DNA from: Cryptomeria japonica
Lineage: Eukaryota; Streptophyta; Pinopsida; Cupressales; Cupressaceae
Direction: 5' to 3'
Assembly: GCF_030272615.1 (NCBI RefSeq)
Contig: NC_081410.1
Location: forward strand, 222,381,415 to 222,445,414
Length of the DNA stretch: 64,000 bases
This document shows positions 11,438-20,952 of this stretch, in pieces (the stretch's first letter is position 1; each line of letters opens with the position of its first letter). The translations under genes were made by a program, and so were the position numbers. A model generated the notes under the pieces. It saw only the letters and a list, made by a program, of their open reading frames with translations. It searched no databases and was not told the DNA's origin.

Positions 11438-12241
11438 TGTTGGCATATGCACACTCTAATGAGACATTGTATGTGATTGAAGGTTTTTTCACTGATGGCA
11501 ACCTTGCAATCTTATGGCACCGGCAAAAGCATTATACCAGCATTAGCAAATCACACTCTACACTGGCACTCAGGACACCGGCACCAGCACAGAAGAAAGG
11601 AAGTATACTGGCACAGAGGCCGATAGGATTTTGTTATATTATATTTTGTTTATTATTGTAAAAATGTGTAAGCCGACTTGACAAATTGTAAAATGACTCT
11701 TATGTATAAAAGAGATCATTGTAGACATTTGTGATGCGAAGTGTAGAAGCATAAAGGAAAATATTAGGCAGACCTATTGTGTGAAATATAGGTCAAGGGG
11801 TATATGTAAAGAATAGAGCAGGAACTGGTACTGAATCTGGCATTGAAGATGCTATTGTAAAGCAGTACAAGATATTGGATTTGTATAATCTTTATTGTAA
11901 GTCAGTGAGACTTCCCATTGAGCAGTGAACTCTAGGCAGTTGGCCTTCCTGCATGTGTAGGCCCCTATTGTAAGTAATATTATCTTATTGGCCAGTGAGT
12001 GAATATTGTGGGTCACAAATCCCACCAAGGTTTTTCCCACACCGGGTTTCCTCGTTAAAATCTTGTGTTATGGTGTGCTTTTCATGTGGATGTATTTTAT
12101 TCTGTTTAATGCATTATTTCTTGCATATCAGTACACTGTTATATTATGTTCTGCATGTTTTAAGTCAAGAAATTCCATTTACCGGTTAGATATTGATTCA
12201 CCCCCCCCCCCCCCCTCTCAGTATCTATGGGATCCCTAACA
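11438..12241 (+). repeat. 3' LTR of element B
   Basis: 804 bases, same ends as the 5' copy. The C tract of the U5 hairpin has expanded to 15 C, and one stem base has changed to a G-T wobble. TATA box near 11701. Confidence 0.92.
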
Positions 12242-12343
12242 GAAGTGGCCACCTCCCTACTTGAGTCCTGGTCTCTATCAATGAAGCAATTCTTGCAAGA
12301 CTATAAATCTGTTTTTGACAAGTACTATTCCTTATTGTCATAA
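12242..12343 (+). pseudogene. ORF2 of element A, last 34 codons
   Basis: Resumes after B with GAAGTGGCCACC and ends TAA 12341-12343. C has the same segment uninterrupted (30893-30994). Confidence 0.8.
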
Positions 12344-12666
12344 ACTTTTATTATTTTTATATCAAATGGACACAGGGTTGTTTAGTGATACTTTGTCATT
12401 GCTGGCAAAGGGGGAGAATTATTCTATTTTGAAGAAGTATAGGGGAGAAGTATCTGGTACTTAAAATTTTGCCTATGCTTTGATATATGCTATATGCTCT
12501 GATATCTCAATGTTTATGCTCTGTATGCAAAATTGATATACATTGTATTGATTAAGGGATAGTGTATATGCTTAGGGGGAGCAATTTTTCTAATGGCATG
12601 ATTTTGTTGTAAAACACTTAGATGTCAAAATTTTATAGTGTTGCCATCAATGCCAAAGGGGGAGAT
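12344..12666 (+). other. 3' non-coding part and polypurine tracts of element A
   Basis: Non-coding. Three purine boxes: GGCAAAGGGGGAGAA near 12404, CTTAGGGGGAGCA near 12571, and the functional tract AAAGGGGGAGAT at 12655-12666 next to the LTR. The last is preceded by TTGCCATCAATGCC (12641-12654). Confidence 0.75.
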
Positions 12667-13785
12667 TGTTGGCATTTTTTATATTTATGTTGTGATTGTC
12701 ATTGATGGACACACAATTGCATTAAGATCCTCTTTATATGTATGAGTTAGAGCACAACCGGTATTTGTTCCAACCGATATGTTGTAGGTATGTTGTATTA
12801 TAGTAATTAGACTATTGATGTTTTGTAGAATGTTTTTACCAGTCTAAAGTGGCATGTTGACCTCAAGCAGTACGAGGGATTAAAGCAGCATAACACATTT
12901 CTACCAGTCTTCATTTTTGTCAAACCGGCAACCGGCTTTTTGTATGAACTGGTAATACTCTGTGATGAGTTACCAACCGACATTTTGTGATGAGTTACCA
13001 ATCCACTGATTGTTTGACGGTGCTAACACACTGGCGGTGTTTCTTATGTCGTGTTACTGAGTATGTCTAGATTCATTGAACCTAGGAAATTGAAATGTAA
13101 TCCTATTGGACCGACATGAAATCAGATTCCTTTAAAAGGACATCATGCCTAGGGTTTTAGGTTGTTGCTGAAAAGGTTTATATTGTTGCTAGGGTTTAAG
13201 GTGGTTGAGGAGTTGAAAAGAATATGAATGTGTAGAAGATTGAATTAATGCAAGAGTGCATTAAGAATGACCTATCAAGGATCTAACCAAGCAGTCTGTG
13301 CTATTAGATAGATCAAACACTTGTTGATTACTCACATCTTTGACAAGTCTATAGCCCTTAACCGGGTAGGCCCAAAAGCCTTTTGTAAAATCCTCTAACA
13401 AGGTGGTTCACCTCTGTGAATCTAAAATCCTCTAGCAAGGTAGTCCTTGATCAAACTTATCTCCTAACAGAGATTGAGATTCCTAACAGGATCTGTTCTG
13501 GTGAAGAACATTGTAAGACCTTAACCGGTCTAGTTTCTATTCTGCAGATAGTGACTTGTGAGTTCCATCTCACCGTGGTTTTTCCCATTTGGGTTTCCAC
13601 GTCAAATATCTTGTGTTATGGTTGTATTGCTTTTGTGGGTGAATGCTTTAATTATATTTTGGTTTTCATGTGTGATAACCGGTCTGTCTGTTAAAATGTT
13701 TTACCGGTTTACCTTTAGACTGTTTAAGAGTTTAAGTGCGGTGTTTTTCGGTATACTAATTAACCCCCCCTCTTAGTATTCATCA
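12667..13785 (+). repeat. 3' LTR of element A (family X)
   Basis: 1119 bases, starts TGTTGGCATTTT and ends TATTCATCA. Same family as the LTRs of C. Contains TTGTCATTGATGG (12696-12708), ACCGGC words, a repeated phrase CCTCTAACAAGG/CCTCTAGCAAGG, and the U5 stem-loop (ATACTAA 13753-13759 with TTAGTAT 13773-13779). Confidence 0.9.
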
Positions 13786-13790
13786 ATCAG

Positions 13791-14550
13791 TACCTCTGGG
13801 TAACCGCTTGGCCAATAATTCTTCAAGCTCAATCAGACTATCTTCATCATCTACCTCTTTGTTGGATTTGGACTCATTACTGTAGCTGACTTCTCTTCTT
13901 TTTCTTATCGGTGGGTTTGAAACTGAGGCTCTAAATGCAGATTTTGATTTCTGAACACTTCCATCAAAACCATTTAATTCAAATGCAATTAATTTACCAA
14001 TGATGGAGTCAAGAGTTACCTTTGATTTATCAATAGACTTGAGTTCCTGAATGGATGCAACTCGAATAGCATAGACTCGTAGAAGGGTTCTCAATACCTT
14101 GCTAACCACTATGGTATCCTCCACTGTACCACCAGCACTTTTTATCTCACCAACTATCTCCTTGATCCTTTGACCATACTGTTGAATGTTTTCACCTTCA
14201 GTCATCCACATATCATCAAATTTACATCTCAGACTCTCTTATTTGGCAATCTTAACATGTTGATCACTGCTATAGATATCCTCAAGTTTCTTCCACACTT
14301 CATAAGTAGTCTCCAATCCATGGACATCAACATACTCTGAATCAGACAAGGAACTGATAATGGCCTCCAATGCTTGATTGTTCGCCTGTTGCTCCTTTTG
14401 ATCATCTGACAAAATCTTACTAGCCAAGTTATATTTAGTAACAACATGTTCCCAATATTGACTTCCTAAGATTTTGATATAGATCTTCATCCTATCCCTC
14501 CAAATTCTATAGTTTTCCCTATTGAATTTCAGACCTTCTTTCTTCATCAT
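13791..14550 (-). pseudogene. Copia gag of element G (5' part, truncated by A)
   Basis: Reads from ATG 14550 leftward. An N-terminal LKFNRENYRIWRDRM motif is followed by a helical UBN2/Copia-gag type region (TYEVWKKLEDIYSS, then QYGQRIKEIVGEIKSAG). This is the standard plant Copia capsid region, unlike ORF1 of A, B, C and H. One in-frame TAA (CAA in the expected frame) lies near 14239. The zinc knuckle and pol are missing because A inserted at 13786. Confidence 0.8.
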
Positions 14551-14606
14551 GTTCTCCTAGATCTTTACCTCAAGGTGATAGGCTTAAACACAAGACGACC
14601 TGAAAA

Positions 14607-14618
14607 GCTCTGATACTA
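14607..14618 (-). promoter_or_regulatory. Primer binding site of G, one mismatch
   Basis: Reads TAGTATCAGAGC on the minus strand, two bases after the LTR end: the Met-tRNA site with one G-to-A change. Confidence 0.8.
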
Positions 14619-14620
14619 AT

Positions 14621-15283
14621 TGATAATATGATGAATCAATAAGGATCTAGTCAACTACTGAGAGGGGGGTGAATCAGTAGATAGAAAATAAACTAAACTT
14701 TCACCAAACTTAATCCCAACTCATAAACAAATCACTGAACTAACTGGTTTAGACACTATATCTAAAACTGCAACTGCACTGTCAAACTTTACTGATTGAC
14801 CCAAATATCAAAGATACAATGTAACAGATCTGAAACTCACATACCATTTAACCAAAACATTAAAACACTTTACTGGCATCAGTAATAGCTCATTTCAGAT
14901 CACTTCTGGTTATCTAAACATATCCACAAAATCATTCACCACTAGACACAATGATTTTTTACGTGGAAACACAAATGGGAAAACCCACGGTGGGGATGAA
15001 TACCCACAAGTATTTTGAACTCTTCTGAAGTTTTTCCTATTAGGAGCCAAGCCTTGTTAGAAGTTTATACAATAATATCTTGTTAAAAACAGATCTGGTT
15101 AGGGACCACCCGGTTAAGGGATTGACTACAATACCTTGTTAAAGGCAATACCCTGTTAGGAGTAACCTCGATAGAAGATTTCAAATCCAAGCTAATGGAT
15201 CACCTGGTTAGAGGATTTAGACAGCACAAGCTTGTTAAAGCTTACCCAATTAAGGGATTTAACTGTTATAATGGTTTGAGAAC
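14621..15283 (-). repeat. LTR of G, U5-side piece
   Basis: Contains the C-rich hairpin (CTACTGA 14655-14661 with TCAGTAG 14674-14680). Cut by E at the AGAAC duplication. Confidence 0.8.
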
Positions 15284-15308
15284 TGTAGACACCTAAAATT
15301 GTCATGTC

Positions 15309-15545
15309 TAATTAAATAAATATCTTTATTTATTTAATTACTTTAGCCTAATTCTTCTATTAATTAAATAAATCTTTATTTATTTAATTAATTCATTTAT
15401 TCTCTTCTAGCCTTATTTCTCATTTAAATAAATACATTTATTTATTTAAATTATCATTTATCCTAAATTAAATAAATACTTTTATTTATTTAATTGATCC
15501 CACTTCCTCTATTAATTAAATAAATCTTTATTTATTTACTTAATT
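15309..15545 (+). repeat. Array of five AT-rich palindromes in the LTR of E
   Basis: Each unit reads about AATTAAATAAATA, 3-5 loop bases, TTTATTTATTTAATT. Approximate positions are 15309-15340, 15358-15393, 15422-15451, 15465-15494 and 15512-15545. The spacers between them are unrelated. Repeated in the 3' LTR from about 45261. Confidence 0.85.
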
Positions 15546-15705
15546 CATTATCCTTTTCTACCTATGACACATGTTATTCATCTCTTAATTCATACACTAC
15601 CTACCCTCTCATTATTTTATTATTTCCTCTACCTACCCTCTAATCATAGCCGACCATTTATCTTGTACACCTCTCAATCTTATCCCTCCATTTCATATAG
15701 TGTCT

Positions 15706-15716
15706 TCTATATAAGG
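15706..15716 (+). promoter_or_regulatory. TATA box in the LTR of E
   Basis: TCTATATAAGG, followed by a CT-rich start region; identical in the 3' LTR at 45658-45668. Confidence 0.65.
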
Positions 15717-16080
15717 AGATGCTTCCTTCATTATCAATCCCCCAACTAACTAACAGACTGATCAATTGTCTACACTATGCTTTTAAACTTTCATATACGA
15801 TCCTACTTGCAACCACATTTCCGTTCTTTTTTGAGCTCTTGTGCACATATAAAATCTGAGAGAAAATATATCAAGCAAGATCAATGGAGATAGGAAGAAT
15901 GGAGATCCAAACCCTATTGGACATGTGATGGTATAATCTTTGTGATTTCATTTGATTTGCATTGTCTTAGGTAATCTTCATATGTTATGGTGGATCTTTG
16001 TTTTTGTTAGGCTAGGTTTTTGTGGTTGAATTCATTTAGTCTTTCAACATTGTTGTTATCCATTTTCATCATAAAAATTT

Positions 16081-16098
16081 TGGCACGCCCGGTGGGAC
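16081..16098 (+). promoter_or_regulatory. Primer binding site of E
   Basis: TGGCACGCCCGGTGGGAC, three bases after the LTR. TGG matches a tRNA CCA end. I did not assign the tRNA. Confidence 0.75.
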
Positions 16099-16214
16099 CC
16101 TTGTCCCTTTTTGCATTTAATATCTTTTGTTGCAGATTTTTTGTTTTTGAAGTTGCAGATCTGACATTTCCGACAATATTTTGATATTTTTGTGTCTGCG
16201 TACTTTCGGATCAC

Positions 16215-16460
16215 ATTTTTTATTTTCTACCACATCTGTGACATCTGGAATCACGTCTGTGCCTTCGACAATATTTTTTTTTTTTTGCAGATTATAGGAA
16301 ATGCGTCTGTGTTCCCTAGTCATGTCTGTGAAGCCTTCAGGCGCGTCTGTGTTTCAGAACTGCGTCTGTGTCAGCTCTAATCACGTCTGTGTCTAGGAAC
16401 CACATCTATGTCAGGTCTAATCGTGTTTGTATTTCTGGAAATCATGTCTATGTGCAGTTG
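16215..16460 (+). repeat. CGTCTGTG motif array 1 (sense leader of E)
   Basis: About ten copies of a core such as GCGTCTGTGT or CACGTCTGTG, roughly every 20 bases, with unrelated bases between. Copies at about 16222, 16252, 16301, 16321, 16340, 16360, 16382, 16401 and 16443. Confidence 0.8.
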
Positions 16461-16828
16461 TTGCATTTTGATTTCTTTGATCTAGTTTTTCACCATTCAG
16501 ATTTCAGATTTGGTTTATTTTGAACTAACATCTTTAGATCTAGCTAACGAAATTGGTGCAGCTTGTTTTGAAAGCAAAATCATTTTGTTGAAGGTCCCTA
16601 TTTCACAAAGTCTTTTGGATCTAAAAATCTACCTAACTTGTGTGCTTGCAATAAGGGGTGATTATTTGAAACAATCCAAATTACTAACAAATCTTTGTTG
16701 CAAGACCTTGGCAAGGGTTTTTTATCTTTATTGTGTGTCTTATTTTCATAGACTAGAAAACACTTTAATTGGTGCACTAAAATTGAACCATTGTCTTTTG
16801 TGTCTTGAGCAATAGGCTCTTTTTGTTT
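16461..16828 (+). other. Leader of E, no gene seen
   Basis: T-rich non-coding leader; short frames here have no recognisable content. Confidence 0.6.
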
Positions 16829-17340
16829 CATCTTTAGAGGGCTTATCTCTCCGTGTGGTCATTAGGACTACTAGTGAGGAGAGAATGACCCAAGTGGTAG
16901 CGAGGAAAACCCACCTCTTCCAAACCACTATAAACAACTATATTCATGGTGAAAAATATAGATTACATGTGCTGATTAGTTCATACCGACACTATGTCTC
17001 CCCATAAACCCGTTTGATCAAATTTATTTGATCATTTGTAGGGTGTAACCCCTACCGGCAGGGAGCCTTTTGTATTTACAGAGCTGAAAGTGCCGCATGT
17101 ATGGCCACATGAGTGGATGCCCTTACTAGCACCTTTTTGTTTTAGAATCCAAAATCTTTCTAGTTGTTGGGGCAGGAGGTCGGACCTCTAGAGCAGCCCA
17201 CACACATACGGTCCTTAGTAGAGATACAAAGTTCACCACGAGGAGTTTTCGTAGGGACTGATGCTTGGCTGCCCCAAGAAGTCAGTGCCGAGGGTGGAGC
17301 CAGTGGGGTCAAGCATCTAAGTATCCACTCTGAATAGCGT
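16829..17340 (+). promoter_or_regulatory. Structured leader blocks of E, shared with D
   Basis: Block 1 (16829-16945) starts CATCTTTAGAGGGC, can form TCTCTCC/GGAGAGA, and ends CCACTATAAACAA. Block 2 (17149-17340) contains GGGACTGATGCTTGGCTG and closes with GATGCTTG (17260-17267) pairing to CAAGCATC (17310-17317). Element D has both blocks in the same order and spacing type (48484-48608 and 48846-49012), while surrounding leader sequence differs. A packaging or dimerisation role is inference. Confidence 0.7.
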
Positions 17341-17639
17341 AGCCTCATGTGGGAATCAACAACTATTGTCCTAGCCAGCCATAAGAATTGTGCTTGACTT
17401 ATTTTAAACAATCAAACATTCAAGATCAAACATCAAAACATTGTGTCTTTTGTGTCTTCAAGTGTATGCAAAACATTTTTACATCAAACAACACACTTTT
17501 CTTTGAGTCATTTTTTAGTCTAAACAGTTGCAAACATTGAGTCCTCATCAACATTGTGTCCTCTTATCACGGAAAACAGTCAAACAATCAAATTTGGTCA
17601 CAACAAGTAACTTCACAGATTAGAAAAATTGCACAAAGT

Positions 17640-17855
17640 TTTCAAAAATGCGTCTGTGTCTGACAAAACCATGTTTGTGTCGTATAACCGCGTCCGTGAA
17701 GGGAAGAAACACGTATGTGTTCTCTTGAGCAACATTGCACTTACAACATCTCAAAAACGTGTCTGTGTCATTTAAGCACATCTGTGTTTGACAAAATAGC
17801 GTCTGTGTCATTTGAGCACGTCTATGAAGTATACAGGAACGTCTATGTTCAAAAT
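17640..17855 (+). repeat. CGTCTGTG motif array 2 (sense leader of E)
   Basis: About nine more copies in + orientation (GCGTCTGTGTC, CGCGTCCGTG, CGTGTCTGTGTC, AGCGTCTGTGTC and others), spaced about 22 bases. Confidence 0.8.
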
Positions 17856-18039
17856 TGAAAACTTTCACAATCCAGCAAACAAGAACAGGCAGTTTCAGAC
17901 TTATTGAGCTTCCTAGGTATCTCTCTGGGTTTTCATATAGCATTCAGCCTATCTTTGGGTCTCACAAAGTCCATCATTGCTTTACACCTTACATTACATT
18001 CACATTTGTCTAAACTTGAGTCAAAAGGTCACTTTCTTG

Positions 18040-19174
18040 TGTTGGCATTTTTGATGTTTATGTTGTGATTGTCATTGATGGACACACACTTGCATTGAGA
18101 TCTCCTTTATATGTATGAGTTAGAGCACAACCAATATTTGTTCCAACTGGTATGTTGTATTATAGTCTTTAGACTATTGGTGTTTTGCAGAATGTGTTTC
18201 CTGGTCTAAAGCGGCATGTTGACCCCAAGTGGTTCGTGGATACCAAGTGGTACGAGGGATTAAAGCGGCATAACACATTTTTACCAGTCTTCATTTTTGT
18301 CAAACCGGCAACCGGCATTTTATATGAACCGGTAATACTTTGTGATGAGTTACCAACCGGCATTTTGTGATGAGTTACCATCCACCGATTGTTTGATGGT
18401 GTCGACACCTTAACGGTGCTTTTTGTGTCGTGGTACCAAGTATGTCCAAGTTCATTGAACCTAGGAAATTGTTATGTAATCCTATTGAATCGACATGAAA
18501 TCAGATTCCTTTATAAGGACATCATGTCTAGGGTTTTAGGTTGTTGATGTGGTTGTAGCAAAAGTTTATGTTGTTGCTAGGGTTTAAGGTGGTTGAGGTG
18601 TTGGAGAGAATATGAATGTGTAGAAGACTAAATTAATGCTGGAGTGCATTAGGAACGAGCTATCAAGGGTCTAACCGAGCAGTCTATGCTACTAGCTAGA
18701 TCAAACACTTGTTGATTACTCACATCTTTGACAAGTCTGTAGCCCTTAACCAAGTAGGCCCAAAAGACTTTTTTAAATCCTCTAACAAGGTGGTTCACAT
18801 ATGTGGATCTAAAATCCTCTAGCAAGGTAGTCTTTAATCGGACTTATCTCCTAACAGAGATTGAGATTCCTAACAGGATCTGTTCTGGTAAAGAACATTG
18901 TAAGACCTTAACCAATCTGGTTACTATTTTGTAGATAGTTGCTTGTGAGTTCCATCTCACCGTGGTTTTTCCCATTTAGGTTTCCACATCAAAATATCTT
19001 ATGTTATGGTGTTTTTTCTTCTATGGGTAAATGCATTATTAGCTATTTGGTTTGCATGTGTGTTAACCAGTTTGTCTGCTAAACTGTTTTACAAGTTTAC
19101 TATTAGTCTTGCAAAGTGTTTAAGTGCATAGATATTTGGCATACTAATTCACCCCCCCTCTTAGTATTCATTAA
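18040..19174 (+). repeat. 5' LTR of element C
   Basis: 1135 bases, TGTTGGCATTTTTGATG to TATTCATTA (terminal CA decayed to TA). TATA-like CTTTATAAGG at 18509-18518. U5 stem ATACTAA (19142-19148) with TTAGTAT (19162-19168). Confidence 0.92.
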
Positions 19175-19176
19175 TT

Positions 19177-19188
19177 GGTATCAGAGCC
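19177..19188 (+). promoter_or_regulatory. Primer binding site of C
   Basis: TGGTATCAGAGC, two bases after the LTR. Confidence 0.93.
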
Positions 19189-19223
19189 TACCTTTCTATA
19201 AGTTTAACCACTTGGAAAGAGAT

Positions 19224-20501
19224 ATGGGGGAATACTCTATAAGGGAACTTACACATTGTCTCACTGAGTCTAAGCAAGCCTATGATGATCTTATGGTCAA
19301 ATATAAGGCATCTTAAGCAAAAAGGAGAGAACATGCTGAAAAGCTGATGGAGCTATCTGAAAATAGTTCTTCAGATGAAGCAGACATGGAAGCCCTAATT
19401 GCAGAAGTAAATAAGTTGAATGAATCTAACTCCAACCTGAGAAAGGAGTTGGAAGGGCTGACTATCCGGATGTGTCAAGAGCTTGAGAACCAGAGGAAAG
19501 CTGAAGATCTGGTGAAAGAAAAAGATCATGAGATCTCCAAGCTGAAACAAGAGATCAGTGCCCTAACTGCTCAACTCCATGCAAGAAAAGTGGAAAAGGA
19601 AGATATGCAAGGAGAACTGAACATTGCCATCTCTGAGAATGAAAACCTGTTGGAAACAAATGCTGCTATTTCTAAAGAACTCTCTGAGTCGAAGGAAATA
19701 CTTGCTAAGTTCAACAAGAGTACTATCAAGCTAGAGAAAAAGCTTGAATCTACCAAACCGGTCAAGAATACCAATGGACTTGGTTATTCCAGTCATGAGG
19801 AAGGTGAGACCTCTGGTACAAATGTTGGAACATCAAAGAAACAACCGACATCAAAGGATAAAGGTAAGCAAAAGTTTAAACATGTTTGCTTCAACTGTCT
19901 TAAAGAAGGACATACTGCAAATGTGTATAGGAGTAAGGCTTACAACAATTTTTCTTATTTCCTAAATGATAAGCCTAGATCCTATAGATTCAATGGTAAC
20001 TGTTATGCATGCAACAAGTATGGGCATAGAGCATTTGAATGTAGGTCAGTTATGAACAACATTGATAGATATCCTCAGAGGACCCAAGGAGCTGGTCCTG
20101 AACCTTTTGTGAACTGGAATCACAACCGGTTTAATACTTTCAATCATCAGCAAAGAAGCGATGGCTATCAAGCGGCAACCGGATGGAGGGAAAACTGTAT
20201 GGTCTATCATAGTCATGGTCATACTGCTGCAACATGCAGAAGGAAGAATGGAAACATGAAAAATGGACCTTGGAGAGCACCTGGATTGGTCTGCTATCAC
20301 TGCAACAAACCGGGTCACATTGCCAGATTCTATAGATCAAGAAAGAACATATATGATGATATACCAGTCACTTCGAAAGGAAACATTGATGTTGACACTA
20401 TTCAAGTGGACATGAACAAAACCTAGAAGAAGAAACCAGTGGTGTTACAAGAGGAACTGGTTTCTGCACCTAGTGTGGAAATCACGGAACCAGCAAACTA
20501 A
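19224..20501 (+). pseudogene. ORF1 of element C: coiled coil plus four zinc knuckles
   Basis: Starts MGEYSIRELT 35 bases after the primer site. About 190 codons of coiled coil, a Ser/Thr/Lys linker, then four CCHC-type knuckles (about 19885-20340): CFNCLKEGH with a Cys-to-Tyr loss, CYACNKYGHRAFEC, a YHSHGHTAATC variant, and CYHCNKPGHIARFY. Stops at 19314-19316 (CAA position) and 20424-20426 (TGG in A). End TAA 20499-20501. Most complete family X ORF1 here. No capsid fold seen; RNA binding inferred. Confidence 0.82.
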
Positions 20502-20952
20502 GCTTCAGAAAAAGCTTAGGGGGAGCAAACGGTGAAATGTTTCGAACCCCCGATTTTCATCGGTAAAAGACCTTAACCGGTATGTGATACCTGTCATTTG
20601 GCAGAAGACCAGAAATGGTAAAAAGGCAAATTAGGGTTTACGCCCTAATGGAGGAGAATTAATGACGATAGGTGAGGAATATGTTTAAAAGCATTTTTCA
20701 AATCATTTCTCACTATCAGTTTTCGAGCGAAGAAAATTTTTTCAAAGAGCAGAGCGACGAAAAGGCGATTTGAGCTGAGATTTTCAAAAATTAAGAAACC
20801 GCAAAGGAGATTCAAATTCAAACTGCAAAAGGTCAAGTGGAGAACACAAAGTGATGATTTAGCAACCGATGGAGTGTGAAGTGAAGGAGAATCTGCAAGC
20901 CCTAAATTCACGTGTTTCAAAAGGTATTTCTCGAGTTCTTAAAATTTCTATC
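20502..20952 (+). promoter_or_regulatory. ORF1-ORF2 spacer of C
   Basis: Purine box CTTAGGGGGAGCA at about 20515, then a leader very like 937-1386 of A. The TATA-like run is degraded here (ATATGTTTAAAAGC). Confidence 0.4.

Larger units (their letters stand above)
4642..12241 (+). mobile_element. Element B: complete pol-less LTR retrotransposon, family Y
   Basis: Bounded by LTRs 4642-5421 and 11438-12241 and by the perfect 5-base duplication GAAGT (4637-4641 and 12242-12246). Uninterrupted relative C reads straight through the corresponding site. Layout: LTR, Met primer site, ORF1, ORF2, polypurine tract, LTR. No pol domain. Aligning the first ~215 bases of the two LTRs by eye gives about 7-8% difference, so it is not recent. 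Solo LTR W lies in its ORF2. Confidence 0.92.
1..13785 (+). mobile_element. Element A: pol-less LTR retrotransposon, family X (left end outside window, interrupted by B)
   Basis: Only ORF1 (partial), ORF2, the 3' non-coding part, the polypurine tract and the 3' LTR are in the window. The order is the same as in the complete relative C (18040-32448), to which A is closely similar over ORF1, ORF2 and LTR. Element B with GAAGT duplications splits ORF2 at 4641/12242. No reverse transcriptase, integrase or RNase H motif is visible, so A is inferred to be non-autonomous. A sits inside the gag of Copia element G; the base run ATCAG after its LTR (13786-13790) should be repeated left of the window if the boundary is right. 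Confidence 0.85.
15284..16077 (+). repeat. 5' LTR of element E
   Basis: Starts TGTAGACACCTAAAATTG and ends CATAAAAA (CATAAACA in the 3' copy). The U3 part holds five AT-rich palindromes (15309-15545). TATA box TCTATATAAGG at 15706-15716. Confidence 0.92.

Noticed and set aside
12201-12215. C run as sequencing error only
   Set aside because: Length may be inaccurate, but a C run at the same place in five LTR families shows it is a real feature.
15309-15545. MITE insertions
   Set aside because: The palindromes lack target duplications and are present in both LTRs, so they are part of the LTR.
16215-16460. CRISPR-like array
   Set aside because: Short imperfect motif with irregular spacing in a plant retroelement leader; no direct-repeat/spacer regularity and no cas genes.
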